Origin: Priestia megaterium
GTDB lineage: Bacteria > Bacillota > Bacilli > Bacillales > Bacillaceae_H
NCBI RefSeq assembly: GCF_023824195.1
Contig: NZ_CP085442.1
Coordinates: forward strand, 1,836,001-1,900,000
DNA length: 64,000 nt
Direction: 5' to 3'
The number at the start of each line of letters is the position of its first letter. The stretch's first letter is position 1. The notes beneath the pieces were generated by a model. That model was not told the DNA's origin. It did not search any database and saw nothing but the letters and a program-made list of their open reading frames with translations. Positions 53,190 through 62,835 of the stretch are shown piece by piece. The translations under genes were made by a program, and so were the position numbers.

Positions 53190-53255
53190 AAAAATTCCCC
53201 TGTGGTAGCAAATTACTGCTTCAATGTCGTAATTTGCTACCACAGGGGAATTTTT
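53190..53255. terminator. 27-bp perfect inverted repeat with 12-nt loop
   Basis: Left arm 53190-53216 begins AAAAATTCCCCTGTGGTAGC. The right arm 53229-53255 is its exact complement and is followed by a T-run. It is unusually long for a terminator and may be a small mobile or regulatory element. Confidence 0.7.
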
Positions 53256-53256
53256 T

Positions 53257-53446
53257 TTAAGATTCTGTAGCTGTTTTTATATCGAAAGTAGTCTGTTTAA
53301 CAGGCCCGAGAAGCTGCTGCCACTGCTTCTCCTTACATTGTACTTTAGTCGTTGGTACAACTTTCGATTTCTCGTCCATTTCATAAAAAATATAGGCCAC
53401 TAGGCCAATCCCCGACATATAAAAAGAGCACATATTCTATGACCAT
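53257..53446 (-). pseudogene. Broken duplicate of the DUF559 gene 5' region
   Basis: From an ATG at 53446 the sequence follows the N-terminus of the 52388 gene (IEYVLFLY versus ITEHVLFFY). A 5-T tract, where the intact copy has 7, then shifts the frame. After restoring two T it continues MSGIGLVAYIFYEMDEKS, then unrelated sequence to a TAA at 53257 abutting the long inverted repeat. The upstream context (CTACTGCGGTA) is also duplicated. The nuclease core is absent. Confidence 0.6.
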
Positions 53447-53474
53447 CTAATCATCCCCTACTGCGGTAAACTTA

Positions 53475-54269
53475 GTGGCGCAATATCAGAAAGAATTAAA
53501 TGATGTAGATTGTATTGTTGTTTCAACAACAACACCTGACTATGCATTCCCAAGTGTAGCCAGTCAGGTACAAGATTACTTCGATATTCCTCAGACAGGT
53601 GCTTTAGATTTTAATGCTACTTGTGCTGGCTTTACATATGGACTACATATGGCAAATGGGTTTATTACATCTGGACTTCATCAGAAAGTTTTAGTTGTTA
53701 CAGCAGAAACCTTGTCCAAGGTTACGGATTATACAGATCGTACTACTTGTGTCTTATTTGGTGATGGAGCTGCGGCTGTTTTAGTGGAAAAAGACACAGA
53801 GAACCCAAGTTTTATAGCTACTCATATTGGGACGAATGGAAAAGGAGGTAAACATGTATACCGTACAAATTTATCTACTACTATGCATGGGCAACCTTTA
53901 AGTTCTAGTGGCAAGATGGTTCAAAACGGAAGGGAAGTGTATAAGTGGGCTTCTCGAACAATCCCTTTAGGCATATCGGCGTTGCTTGAACAAGCGAATC
54001 TTCAAAAGGATGACGTAAATTGGTTTGTTCCACACAGTGCCAATTTACGAATGATTGAATCCATATGTGAAAGATCAGACTTTTCGTTAGATAAAACGTT
54101 AACTAGTGTCGAGTATATGGGAAATACCTCATCTGTTTCGATTCCATTAGCATTACAAATAGGGATAAATGATGGAAAGTTAATCAATGGAGATATTCTT
54201 TTACTTTACGGATTCGGAGGAGGCCTTACTCATGCAGGGCATATTATTAAATGGGATTTAGCAAAGTAG
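53475..54269 (+). pseudogene. fabH: 5'-truncated beta-ketoacyl-ACP synthase III (FabH)
   Basis: 264 residues of a FabH-type enzyme. The catalytic triad is present: Cys in FNATCAGFTYG, His in VPHSANLRM and Asn in YMGNTSSVSI. FabH is normally about 310-330 residues; the N-terminal ~60 residues, including the start, are missing. The frame begins at a GTG without a clear ribosome site right where the DUF559 duplicate's upstream region ends, so a recombination joined the two. Function as part of fatty-acid or polyketide initiation is unlikely in this state. Confidence 0.78.
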
Positions 54270-54277
54270 TAAGAATT

Positions 54278-54321
54278 TATAAAAAGCTGCCTCTTCTTAC
54301 GCTCCGGGGCAGCTTTTTATT
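54278..54321 (+). terminator. Terminator after the fabH fragment
   Basis: AAAAAGCTGCC / GGCAGCTTTTT stem with a long loop, then T-rich. Confidence 0.75.
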
Positions 54322-54584
54322 TTGCTAACGATAATAGTTACTTTAACATCTTGTAATAGATTTAAACATAGCGTCCGTAAACGTATACCTTTACGGACTT
54401 TTCTGTTATATAGAAAATCTATCATTTCCATCGTTCGTTTAAGTTGAAAAACGAATTACGAACGTCTTTTGAAAACTATAAACTTTTATGAACATTTTTT
54501 TAGAATGATATAGATATAAGTTTAAAATAAGTATAAAAGTGGTAAGAGAACTTGTCTAAATATATAATAAGAGGTTTTAAATAA
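54322..54584. other. Intergenic spacer
   Basis: No feature recognised besides the presumed promoter of the next ORF. Confidence 0.4.
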
Positions 54585-54710
54585 ATGACTGAATTATTCT
54601 TAGATCAATTTATAACTAATTTCAAAAAGGTAAGATCCTTAAGAGATTTGATTGATCTTTACAAAAAGGGGGATATAGAAGCTTTTTTATGTCTAAGAGC
54701 AGAAATCTAA
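54585..54710 (+). CDS. Small hypothetical protein (41 aa)
   Basis: The ATG lies ten bases after GAGG. The product is a soluble helical peptide (MTELFLDQFITNFKKVRSLR, then DLIDLYKKGDIEAFLCLRAEI). A strong terminator follows 40 bases after the stop, giving it the look of a complete small transcription unit. No family recognised. Confidence 0.4.
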   Translation: MTELFLDQFITNFKKVRSLRDLIDLYKKGDIEAFLCLRAEI

Positions 54711-54749
54711 TAATATCTTAACAAAACATATATAATAAAAGAAACGCGT

Positions 54750-54790
54750 AAAAAGAGTCTTTTACTTCGTATAAGTAAAAGACTCTTTTT
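54750..54790. terminator. Terminator
   Basis: AAAAAGAGTCTTTTACTT / AAGTAAAAGACTCTTTTT stem of 18 bp, loop CGTAT. Confidence 0.85.
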
Positions 54791-54802
54791 ACATTTGCTT
54801 TA

Positions 54803-54911
54803 TTATTTAAGAGAATTTTTAAGTAATTCATCTTCTTCGATTAAATTTTCTTTAATCTTATCCAAATACTAATGCATCCATACAACTATAATCTTGTGAC
54901 GTTTTCTCCAT
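54803..54911 (-). pseudogene. Small ORF with a one-base frameshift
   Basis: ATG at 54911 after AAGGGAG gives MEKTSQDYSCMDALVF and then a stop. Removing one base near 54860 continues the frame as DKIKENLIEEDELLKNSLK to a TAA at 54803. It may be a 35-residue protein broken by an indel, or chance. Confidence 0.35.
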
Positions 54912-55043
54912 AATTATACTCCCTTATTTAGAAGTTAATTAAAAATTCATTTTGTACTAAGTGCCAAATAGCAATAAAATTAGGCTTCAAAGTGTTCATC
55001 TAAATACTTTAATTTAACCAGAGGATTGAAGTAGAATTATTAT

Positions 55044-56396
55044 TTATTTATTTAACCTTGTTGATTTAGAAATGAATTGCTCTTTATTTTTAAACAAGTT
55101 AACTCCATAACCCAAAAGACCTCCAATAATCGCAGGGAATATCCAACCTAATCCAATATGATAAAGAGGGAGATAGGAAGTAAATAATTGATTAATACCA
55201 GAGATGTGTAAGCCAAAATCATTTAATCCATCTACTAGGCTTATAACAAATGTTAAGAATAGGCTACCCTGGTATACCTCAGCACGTCCTTTAAATAAAG
55301 AATGAAAGAAAGTCAAAAAGATTAGAACAATTGCTAATGGATAGAGAACTGTTAAAACAGGTACTGAAAAAGAAATTAATTGATTTAATCCAACATTTGC
55401 GATTATTGCGCTAAATACAGATAAGCTGATCGCAATTTTCTTATAAGAGATAGATGGTAATAATTTATGGAAATAAGAAGAGCATGAAGTGATAAGACCC
55501 ACACTGGTTGTCAGACAAGCTACTGTAATCATTAAGCCTAGTAGTACTCCTCCATATTCTCCAAAATAATAATCAGATACTTTTGCTAACACCGCACCTC
55601 CGTTATCTAAATGTCCAAGCTTTTCTACACTTGAAGCGCCCATATATGAAAGAGCAGAATAGATAGTTGCGAGAATAACAGCGGCAATTCCCGTCGCTTT
55701 TAGGCAAACAGTTATAATTTGCTTCTTTGTTTTAGCGCCTTTCTCTTTAATTGCATTGATAATAATGATTCCGAAAACAAAAGATGCAAGAGTATCCATT
55801 GTTAGGTATCCTTCTTGGAACCCATTAAAAAAAGAGTTTGTTATATATTTTTCTGTAGGTGCTTGAAATTTTCCAATAGGATGAATAAAAGCTACTAGAA
55901 CTAGAATTCCAATGAATGTTAATTTAATGGGTGTTAAGAATTTTCCGACAATATCGACAATTTTCGCGGGATTGAGAGAAAAAAAGCATGTAATACTGAA
56001 AAATATAATGGTAAATACGAGTAAAGCGATAGAACTAGAGCTTTCAGAAATGAAAGGTTTGAGTCCAATTTCAAAAGAGACGTTACCTGTTCGTGGAATA
56101 GCAAATAAAGGCCCAATAGCTAGATAAAGAACAGTTGTAAATACTAAACCAAAGATAGGATGTACGCGACTTGCTAATGATTGTAAATCTTCCTTTCCAG
56201 AGAATCCAAAAGCTAGTACACCGAGTAAAGGCAAGCCTACACCAGTAACTAAAAAACCCGCATTTGCTGACCAGATATTTACTCCGGCTGACTGACCAAG
56301 CATAGCAGGGAATATTAAATTTCCAGCTCCGAAAAATAATGCAAATAACATTAAACCAATGATTACTATAAAGGAAAACGGTACTTTGTTTGACAC
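55044..56396 (-). CDS. brnQ: Branched-chain amino acid transporter BrnQ
   Basis: A 450-residue sodium-coupled Leu/Ile/Val importer of the LIVCS family with about 12 membrane helices. The N-terminal signature LMLFALFFGAGNLIFPAMLG (about 14-33) is diagnostic. The start is a GTG eight bases after a GGGGG ribosome site, rather than the ATG at 56426. A CodY-like box lies 40 bases upstream, fitting repression by CodY in amino-acid-rich conditions. No azlB or other partner gene adjoins it. Confidence 0.94.
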   Translation of the reverse strand: MSNKVPFSFIVIIGLMLFALFFGAGNLIFPAMLGQSAGVNIWSANAGFLVTGVGLPLLGVLAFGFSGKEDLQSLASRVHPIFGLVFTTVLYLAIGPLFAIPRTGNVSFEIGLKPFISESSSSIALLVFTIIFFSITCFFSLNPAKIVDIVGKFLTPIKLTFIGILVLVAFIHPIGKFQAPTEKYITNSFFNGFQEGYLTMDTLASFVFGIIIINAIKEKGAKTKKQIITVCLKATGIAAVILATIYSALSYMGASSVEKLGHLDNGGAVLAKVSDYYFGEYGGVLLGLMITVACLTTSVGLITSCSSYFHKLLPSISYKKIAISLSVFSAIIANVGLNQLISFSVPVLTVLYPLAIVLIFLTFFHSLFKGRAEVYQGSLFLTFVISLVDGLNDFGLHISGINQLFTSYLPLYHIGLGWIFPAIIGGLLGYGVNLFKNKEQFISKSTRLNK

Positions 56397-56435
56397 GGTG
56401 AAACCCCCATTAATAATATTCTGCATAAAAAATTA

Positions 56436-56450
56436 AATTTTCAGATAACT
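56436..56450. promoter_or_regulatory. CodY-binding-site candidate
   Basis: AATTTTCAGATAACT matches the CodY consensus AATTTTCWGAAAATT at 13 of 15 positions. It lies 40 bases before the brnQ start. Confidence 0.5.
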
Positions 56451-56800
56451 TACATTGCAAATAACTTATCTTTTTTGTATTATAAACAGTCAAATTACAT
56501 ATTTCAATATAAAAAATAAACTTTTTTGAAAAAATTTAAAAAATTATTAATTTTCCGTTCGTTATCTATTATTAAAATAAAAATAATATTATAAACCAAG
56601 CTTTTTATTCAAAACGCGTACATTAAGTATTGCAAAAGCAAAAATTTTAAATAAAATCACAAATCGTGTTCAAAAAGCGTACGTTATCCTGTTAATTGAT
56701 TTAATTGGATAATATGTAAGTATGTCAAGAAAGTTTGTAAATATAGTACTACGAAACTTATAAAGCTTTTTAATATGAGCTAAACATCTAAAGGGAAAAA

Positions 56801-56905
56801 GTAATTGATTTATTACTTCAAGAAATGGAGCATTCTAAGCCTTATAAAGAACGCTTACTTCTATCTCCTGAGCTAGTTATTAGACAATCAACAGCTTATC
56901 TTTAA
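56801..56905 (+). pseudogene. C-terminal relic of a LacI-family regulator
   Basis: The frame reads VIDLLLQEMEHSKPYKERLL, then LSPELVIRQSTAYL and stop. The L-L-P-x-L-(I/V)-x-R-x-S ending is the hallmark C-terminus of LacI-type repressors. No start or DNA-binding part remains. Confidence 0.5.
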
Positions 56906-57189
56906 TCAAAGTACTTTTCTAATGTAAAATTACTGTCTAGAATCACAAATGTTTCTGTTTTCTTTGAATCATTATCTTATGGTACTCCACTCAAGCATTT
57001 AGAGGATAAGTAATAATGACCATTTTTTCTTTTTTCAAATACGTCATAAATTTTATATATACTGAAAAGACCTTATTAACAAATTAATTAAGGTCTTTTT
57101 ATCTTTATTGCTTATTGCGATTAAATTTAATGATGTATATTACCTTAAAAGCACTCTTTTATTAAGAAGCACTTTATTTAACCTTATCT

Positions 57190-57432
57190 TTATCTTTTTC
57201 TTTTGAAGCCAAAACTCACCATATAAGCTATTACCAAGGAGATAACAGCAGCAATACTGATTTTTATGTAAGAAACCTCTAAAGTCCAAGGACCATATTT
57301 CTTTATATTTAAACGATACATAGACCACCACTGTCCATTTTCACCTTTAAAAAATGAGAAGATAATCCATAAAAGAACTAAGAACAAAAACCATGATAAA
57401 AAAATAATATAATTAGGCATTTTTCTATTCAT
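57190..57432 (-). CDS. Small two-helix membrane protein (80 aa)
   Basis: Two membrane helices (about 8-28 and 55-74) with a Trp-rich external loop (GENGQWWSMYRLN, GPWTLEVSY). The ATG follows GGAGGGGTGA. No family is recognised. It is divergent from uvrX across the SOS boxes, which might also affect it. Confidence 0.6.
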   Translation of the reverse strand: MNRKMPNYIIFLSWFLFLVLLWIIFSFFKGENGQWWSMYRLNIKKYGPWTLEVSYIKISIAAVISLVIAYMVSFGFKRKR

Positions 57433-57528
57433 AGGTCACCCCTCCATTCTTCCGATTTATATGCAATGTTCTTTTCTCTTATTATAGTAACAATAATCGG
57501 GAAAAATTTAGAGTTTTTATTGAATAAA

Positions 57529-57540
57529 GAACATTTGTTC
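57529..57540. promoter_or_regulatory. LexA (SOS) box 1 upstream of uvrX
   Basis: GAACATTTGTTC, a perfect GAAC-N4-GTTC palindrome. Confidence 0.85.
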
Positions 57541-57552
57541 TTATATAATAGA

Positions 57553-57564
57553 GAACAAATGTTC
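57553..57564. promoter_or_regulatory. LexA (SOS) box 2 upstream of uvrX
   Basis: GAACAAATGTTC, a second perfect box 12 bases further, 22 bases before the uvrX start. Confidence 0.85.
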
Positions 57565-57585
57565 TTTATTTGAGGAGTTATTCCA

Positions 57586-58852
57586 ATGGGTTATGAATAT
57601 CTACCAAACAGAGTCATTATTTGTATTGATATGAAAGCATTCTTTGCTTCTGTTTCATGCGTGATACGTAGGCTAGATCCATTAAAAACAAAGTTGGCAG
57701 TTGTAGGAGATACAAAGCGGTCGGGATCAGTTGTGTTAGCTGCCACACCCTTATTAAAGAAAGAAGGGATCAAAACAGTCAGCCGTCTTTTCGACATTCC
57801 TAGAAGGAAAGATATCTATGTTGTAAATCCATCCATGGAGAGGGATATCAAGGCTTCGAACTATATTTCTAGTTTAGTGTTACAGTATGTTGCTCCTGAA
57901 GATTTCCATGCGTATAGCATTGATGAGTTGTTTATTGATGCGACAGCTTCTTTACATTTATTCGCTCGCACACCAGAAGAATTAGCCCGTAAAATCATCA
58001 ACGAGATTTATCGTAAGACACGGCTTACAGCCACTGCAGGAATCGGTCCAAATCTCTTACTGGCTAAGGTGAGCTTAGATCATGAGGCCAAGAATAGCCC
58101 AACAGGGGTAGCTTATTGGCGATACGAAGATATTCCTTTTAAATTATGGTCGATTCACCCAATGAAGGATTTCTGGGGCATCTCGTCTGCTACAGAAAGG
58201 CGCTTAAATCGTTTGGGCATTCACTCCATAAAAGAACTCGCTTTTTCTTCTGTAGAGATGTTACGTAAAGAATTTGGTGTCTTGGGGGAGGAAATCCACC
58301 AACATGCAAATGGAATTGATTTTAGTCGCATTTCTGATGTGTATATTCCGAGTTCTCGATCATTCGGGAAGAGTCAAATTCTGTTTCGAGACTATACAAA
58401 TCGAAAAGAAGTGGAATTGTTGCTACTAGAGCTGTTAGACGATGTGTGCTTTCGTTTACGTATGCATCAAGTCGTGGCACAAACTATACATTTATCCATT
58501 GGATATAGCAAACAAACAGGTGGGAGCTTCTCAAGGCAAAAAAAAAATGGGACGAGCTTCGAATTTAAGTCAAGATATTTTTCCTTATTGTTTAACGATT
58601 TTACATACGTTTGATAGCGGAATGCCAATTCGTTCTATTGGGATTTCATTATCGAACACCCGTATTCAAGAAGAGGAGCAAATGAGTTTATTTGAAGATA
58701 TTGACCAGCGCGAAAGAGCCTATGCACTTGCTAAAACGATTGATGAAATACGGATGCGTTATGGGAAGAATAGTGTTCTGCGAGCTTCAAGCCATCTCGA
58801 GCATTCAACAGCTCGTTATCGAAACGGCCTTTTAGGAGGTCATAAAGCATAA
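57586..58852 (+). pseudogene. uvrX: Y-family DNA polymerase UvrX, frameshifted in an A10 tract
   Basis: The N-terminal 318 codons encode a UmuC/ImpB-type polymerase: IICIDMKAFFASVSC at about 11-25 carries the first catalytic Asp, and the Y-S-I-D-E-L motif is visible in FHAYSIDELFIDA. A run of ten A (58538-58547) shifts the frame; with nine A it runs on into KMGRASNLSQDIF and ends with ARYRNGLLGGHKA at 58852 (about 421 residues, the family length). The ATG follows GAGGAG. The gene is SOS-controlled. The indel may be an assembly error. Confidence 0.85.
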
Positions 58853-58866
58853 AGGAGGAAGATGAT

Positions 58867-59199
58867 ATGCAAAACAGAGAAATGAAAAAATGGCGACCAT
58901 TCGCCACTATGCCAGAGCAATACAGAGGATTACAAGAAGTTATAAAAAAGCAATCAGAAATACCTCAACCTTTTTTAACAGAAGATCAAATGGAACAAAT
59001 TAATTTCATCTTGATTGAAGCCTTACATACAAATAAACAAGTCTACCTTACATATTATAAGAGAGGTCAATGCATAACAGAGACAGGATTCATTCAGTTT
59101 GTTGACTCCCTAGGGGAACTAATTGTCTTCATTGATGATGTATTTATGTTAAAGAATAAAATGAGGTTAAACGTACTTATTGATGTTCGATTCGTATAG
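58867..59199 (+). CDS. YolD-like protein
   Basis: A 110-residue YolD-family protein. The family signature is visible as KWRPFATMPEQYRGLQEVI (about 8-26) and the C-terminal beta-rich part (VYLTYYKRGQCITETGFIQF, then IDDVFMLKNKMRLNVLIDVRFV in sections). YolD genes follow uvrX in Bacillus and appear to modulate the polymerase. It lies 14 bases downstream of uvrX, in the same SOS operon. The ATG follows AAAGGAGG. Confidence 0.9.
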   Translation: MQNREMKKWRPFATMPEQYRGLQEVIKKQSEIPQPFLTEDQMEQINFILIEALHTNKQVYLTYYKRGQCITETGFIQFVDSLGELIVFIDDVFMLKNKMRLNVLIDVRFV

Positions 59200-59489
59200 G
59201 TTAGATGCATGAAGGCAGTAAATATAAACGATTATCAAAAGCTAGCTTTTTCTTTGAGCGTACCCAACTATGCTGTTACTTTATTGAGAAGAAATCAAAT
59301 TTATAAGCGTTCTTTTTTAACAAACAGAAGATTTATGTATTAGATCTTTTGTGAAAAATTAGGTCTAAACTTTTACTAATCATTAATTTATAATAAAAGG
59401 GAAAAACCATGTGTTTTTCCTTAATTAGATCATATCGGAAATATAATGCGTGCATAATCTAAAATTAGTTTTTTAGGGGAGAAACAACA

Positions 59490-59801
59490 ATGAATTCTAC
59501 ATACAACCATTTAGAGAATACAAAAAAAGAAGAAGGACAAAAAGAGTTACTTGAAAGAAACCTTGAAGCTCATAGAAATAGAAGATGGGTAATCAACTCC
59601 ATTTACGCTATGTCCCTACTTATAGTCATACTGTGTTTCTATTTTGATGTACCACAAGCTGTAATTATTACTATAATCTTATTTTGCATATGCACAACTA
59701 GTGAAATACTATATAGAGCGTTAGATAAAAAGATAGAACTACGCTTAAAACGGATTAAACAGGAGAAAAGAAAGATTATATTTAAAGGGAATAAACCCTA
59801 A
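59490..59801 (+). CDS. Membrane protein of unknown function (103 aa)
   Basis: A charged helical N-terminus (about 1-30, rich in Glu/Lys, ending HRNRRW), two membrane helices (about 33-50 and 54-74) and a strongly basic C-terminal helix (LRLKRIKQEKRKIIF). The ATG follows AGGGGAG. No family recognised. A terminator lies 230 bases downstream. Confidence 0.6.
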   Translation: MNSTYNHLENTKKEEGQKELLERNLEAHRNRRWVINSIYAMSLLIVILCFYFDVPQAVIITIILFCICTTSEILYRALDKKIELRLKRIKQEKRKIIFKGNKP

Positions 59802-60027
59802 CAGCTTTTCTATAAATTCCTTTCTACTATACAAGTTTCAGATGATTTTTTATATGGGAATGAAGAAGAAAGAGGTAGCCTTGGTGTAGAATAAAGTGAA
59901 GAAGCAACCCTTTCATTATTTAAGGTTTCAGCAGAGAAACTAATGCGAGTATCATTCATGGTTTTTGAGACTGCTTGGGCCCTGCCATTCCTTGTAATAT
60001 TGATTACACACACATATTAGAATAAAA

Positions 60028-60058
60028 AGAAGTTACCGAGGGGTGACTTCTTTTTTAT
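60028..60058 (+). terminator. Terminator
   Basis: AAGAAGTTACC / GGTGACTTCTTTTTT stem with 4-nt loop. Confidence 0.75.
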
Positions 60059-60345
60059 TTATGGTTATTCACGCCATTCTTATCTCTCATTATGAAGGAT
60101 CTGCTTTAATCGTTAGGGAATATTATAACTTCTCGTCCAATTTATAAAGAGATATGTGGGGACAATGATAAGCATATAAAAGACAGGTACAACTTGCATC
60201 ACTACCTACTCTTTATTTACTTAAATAGCTACATAGTATCTAAAGAATTACGACTTCGTTACCTACTCATTCGGCCTTTATGGTGGCTAGAGTTCTATAT
60301 CATATACAGAACTAATTTAAATAAAGATATTATCAAATTAAAATA

Positions 60346-60380
60346 AAAAGCCACCTCTAATTACTATAGAGAGGTAGCCC
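60346..60380 (-). terminator. Terminator of the aldo/keto reductase gene
   Basis: On the minus strand, GCTACCTCTCT / AGAGGTGGC is followed by CTTTTTATTTT. Confidence 0.75.
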
Positions 60381-60425
60381 ATAATGAAAGTTTAATAGAG
60401 ATAGAAACACGTTAATCTATCATAA

Positions 60426-61406
60426 TTAATTGTGACCAACTGTTGAGTGTGGTACATATGGCTCTTCAAGAAACGCAATTTCCTCAGCTGTTAGCTTAAC
60501 CGATAAGGCACCTACAGCATCTTCAAGATGTGATATTTTCGTAGCACCAATTATAGGAGCTGCTACTAATTCTTTCTGTAGTAACCAGGCAAGTGCGATG
60601 TGTGTACGAGGTATACCATGTTTTTCTGCCATGCATGCTACTCGCTCTACAACCAATCGATCTGCGTCCACAGTCGCATCGTATTTAGATTTTTGAATTT
60701 GATCTGTCTCGGAACGATGTGTTGTTACTGACCAGTCACGTGTTAATCTCCCGGATGCAAGAGGGCTATATGGAGTGACACCAATTTTCTCTTCCTTACA
60801 AAGAGGCAACATTTCTCGTTCTTCTTCACGGTATATTAGATTTAAATGGTTCTGCATGGACACAAACTTAGTCCAACCATTTTTTTCAGCCATATGTAAT
60901 GCCTTTTGGAACTGCCAAGCATACATGGCAGAAGCACCAATATATCTTGCTTTGCCAGCCTTCACCACGTCATGTAATGCTTCCATCGTTTCTTCAATAG
61001 GGGTAGTGTAATCCCAGCGATGGATGATATAAAGGTCTACATAATCAGTTTCCAACCTCTTAAGACTTTTATCAATTTCACCCATAATTGCTTTTCGGGA
61101 AAGACCAGAGCCGTTTGGACCTTTATGCATTTGTCCGTGTACTTTAGTTGCTATGACAACTTCATCACGATTAGCATAATCTTTAAGAGCTCGTCCAAGA
61201 TATTCCTCACTTGTACCCAGTGAGTATACATTTGCTGTATCAAAAAAATTAATCCCTAAGTCCAGGGCTTTTTTTATAACAAGGCGAGAGTCCTCTTCAT
61301 TAAGCACCCATTGGTGAAGCCATTTGGTGGCGTCCCCAAAACCCATACATCCAAGACAAAGTCGAGATACATCTAAGCCTGTATTACCAAGTTTTACATA
61401 CTCCAT
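60426..61406 (-). CDS. Aldo/keto reductase
   Basis: A 326-residue NADPH-dependent oxidoreductase with a TIM-barrel fold. The catalytic tetrad is visible: Asp and Tyr in NFFDTANVYSLG (about 48-59), Lys in VVIATKVHG (about 82-90) and His in DLYIIHRWD (about 118-126). The ATG at 61406 follows GAGGGAG; the longer frame starting at 61439 has none. Close in type to YakC/Tas-like reductases. It is divergent from an AraC-family gene, which probably regulates it. Confidence 0.93.
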   Translation of the reverse strand: MEYVKLGNTGLDVSRLCLGCMGFGDATKWLHQWVLNEEDSRLVIKKALDLGINFFDTANVYSLGTSEEYLGRALKDYANRDEVVIATKVHGQMHKGPNGSGLSRKAIMGEIDKSLKRLETDYVDLYIIHRWDYTTPIEETMEALHDVVKAGKARYIGASAMYAWQFQKALHMAEKNGWTKFVSMQNHLNLIYREEEREMLPLCKEEKIGVTPYSPLASGRLTRDWSVTTHRSETDQIQKSKYDATVDADRLVVERVACMAEKHGIPRTHIALAWLLQKELVAAPIIGATKISHLEDAVGALSVKLTAEEIAFLEEPYVPHSTVGHN

Positions 61407-61596
61407 TCGATTGCTCCCTCTCTCTTGATTATTTGCCACTTTTACCGTGACTTATTTATTATTAATTATGTCATAAATAGTAAAGAAACTCTTAGCACAT
61501 TACTATCAAGTTTTTGCCTAATCCTCTTAAACCCTCTTACTCATTTAATGAATATCCGGTATAATGAACCGAAAATAAAGAAAAGGAGAATAAGTT

Positions 61597-62502
61597 ATGT
61601 CTAGCAAACCCTATAAACAGCAACATGAACTTTCTAAACTCATTGAACGCCTTTGCAAGCAGGACGGTGTTCATCCTACCACTATTCCTTCTTTATTTCT
61701 CATCCGCGAATCCATTATTACTGAACCCATCTCTAGAGTTAACGAGCCATCTTTTTGCATTATCCTCCAAGGAGAGAAGGAGGTATTATTGGGAGAAGAA
61801 CGCTTTTTATACGGTTCTGGTCATTATATTGTGGCATCTGTTGACTTGCCAGTTACAGGTCAAGTCATCAAAGCCTCAGCCGAGTCTCCATATTTAGCCT
61901 TGAAACTTGAATTTACCTCCAGTCAGATTTTAGAGGTTTTAAATGGCACAGATATTAAAACGGGGCAAGGAAAGAACGTAAAACGAGCTATGTATGTTAG
62001 CAAAATAGAACCATCTTTGTTGGACGCAGTAGTAAGGTTAGCATCTTTGCTAGACGCTCCAAAACATATCCCTGTTCTCGCCCCTTTATTAAAAAAAGAA
62101 ATTCTCTATTGGACTCTACAAGGTCCACATGGCGAAGCACTTGAACAAATGGTATTAGAAGGTAGCAATGCCTCTAGAATAAGAGAGGTTATAGACCATA
62201 TTATTAATAACTATGAAGAGCCTTTTCGTATTGAAGAGCTTGCTAAAATAGCGAATATGAGTGTTTCATCGCTACACCGGCATTTTAAAGAGGTAACGGC
62301 AATGAGCCCCATTCAGTTTCAAAAACAACTGAGATTGCAGGAGGCAAGGCGCTTGTTATTAACAGAATCAACAGATGTAGCCCAGGCCGCATTCAGGGTG
62401 GGATACGAAAGTCAATCGCAATTTAGTCGAGAATATTCCCGAATGTTTGGCTTTCCACCTAGAGTAGATATAAGCCGAATAAGAGAAAACTACGTTTATT
62501 AA
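61597..62502 (+). CDS. AraC-family transcriptional regulator (AraC_N type)
   Basis: A 301-residue protein. The N-terminal AraC_N cupin-like domain is about 20-170 (PSFCIILQGEKEVLLGEERF), and the C-terminal two-HTH AraC domain about 200-295 (FRIEELAKIANMSVSSLHRH, then VAQAAFRVGYESQSQFSREY). Such regulators often control an adjacent oxidoreductase. It starts 191 bases from, and divergent to, the aldo/keto reductase. The ATG follows AAAGGAG. Confidence 0.93.
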   Translation: MSSKPYKQQHELSKLIERLCKQDGVHPTTIPSLFLIRESIITEPISRVNEPSFCIILQGEKEVLLGEERFLYGSGHYIVASVDLPVTGQVIKASAESPYLALKLEFTSSQILEVLNGTDIKTGQGKNVKRAMYVSKIEPSLLDAVVRLASLLDAPKHIPVLAPLLKKEILYWTLQGPHGEALEQMVLEGSNASRIREVIDHIINNYEEPFRIEELAKIANMSVSSLHRHFKEVTAMSPIQFQKQLRLQEARRLLLTESTDVAQAAFRVGYESQSQFSREYSRMFGFPPRVDISRIRENYVY

Positions 62503-62835
62503 ATGGAAAAACACTGCAGGTTGTGAAAGGTTGTACTTAAAGTAAAGGATGCTTTAGTGCGATAAGAAATAGTAATTTTAAGATCTTCAAAAATCCGGCG
62601 TTTTAATGGAATAAAGAACACAAAATGATTATTGATGCAGTCGTAAATGCAGTGGTAAAAACCATTAAAACAACAGATTTTTTAAATGAGATTAAGTGAA
62701 CTAATTGATGTTCATTTCACGTAATAAAAAAGTTTATTTACATATGATTTCCATACATAATTAGTATAAGCTTAAAAAGTATCCAATCATTTTTCATAGA
62801 TTCATTTAAAGATGTTATATAAGGAGGAGTCTAGT
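62503..62835. other. Intergenic spacer
   Basis: No gene recognised; a weak imperfect palindrome (AAGTGAACTAATTGATGTTC / CATTTCACG-like) lies near 62694-62722. Confidence 0.4.

Larger units (their letters stand above)
56397..57189. other. Intergenic spacer with CodY box and LacI relic
   Basis: Contains the CodY-like box and the relic listed below; the remainder is AT-rich with no recognised feature. Confidence 0.45.
59802..60425. other. Intergenic spacer
   Basis: Contains two terminator hairpins and a very degenerate repeat fragment (TGGCTAGAGTTCTATATC.. near 60281-60320). A minus-strand open frame at 59810-60013 was not called. Confidence 0.4.

Noticed and set aside
59810..60013. Minus-strand 67-codon frame (ISFSAETLNNERVASS..)
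   Set aside because: No ribosome site or recognised family; kept out despite reasonable composition.
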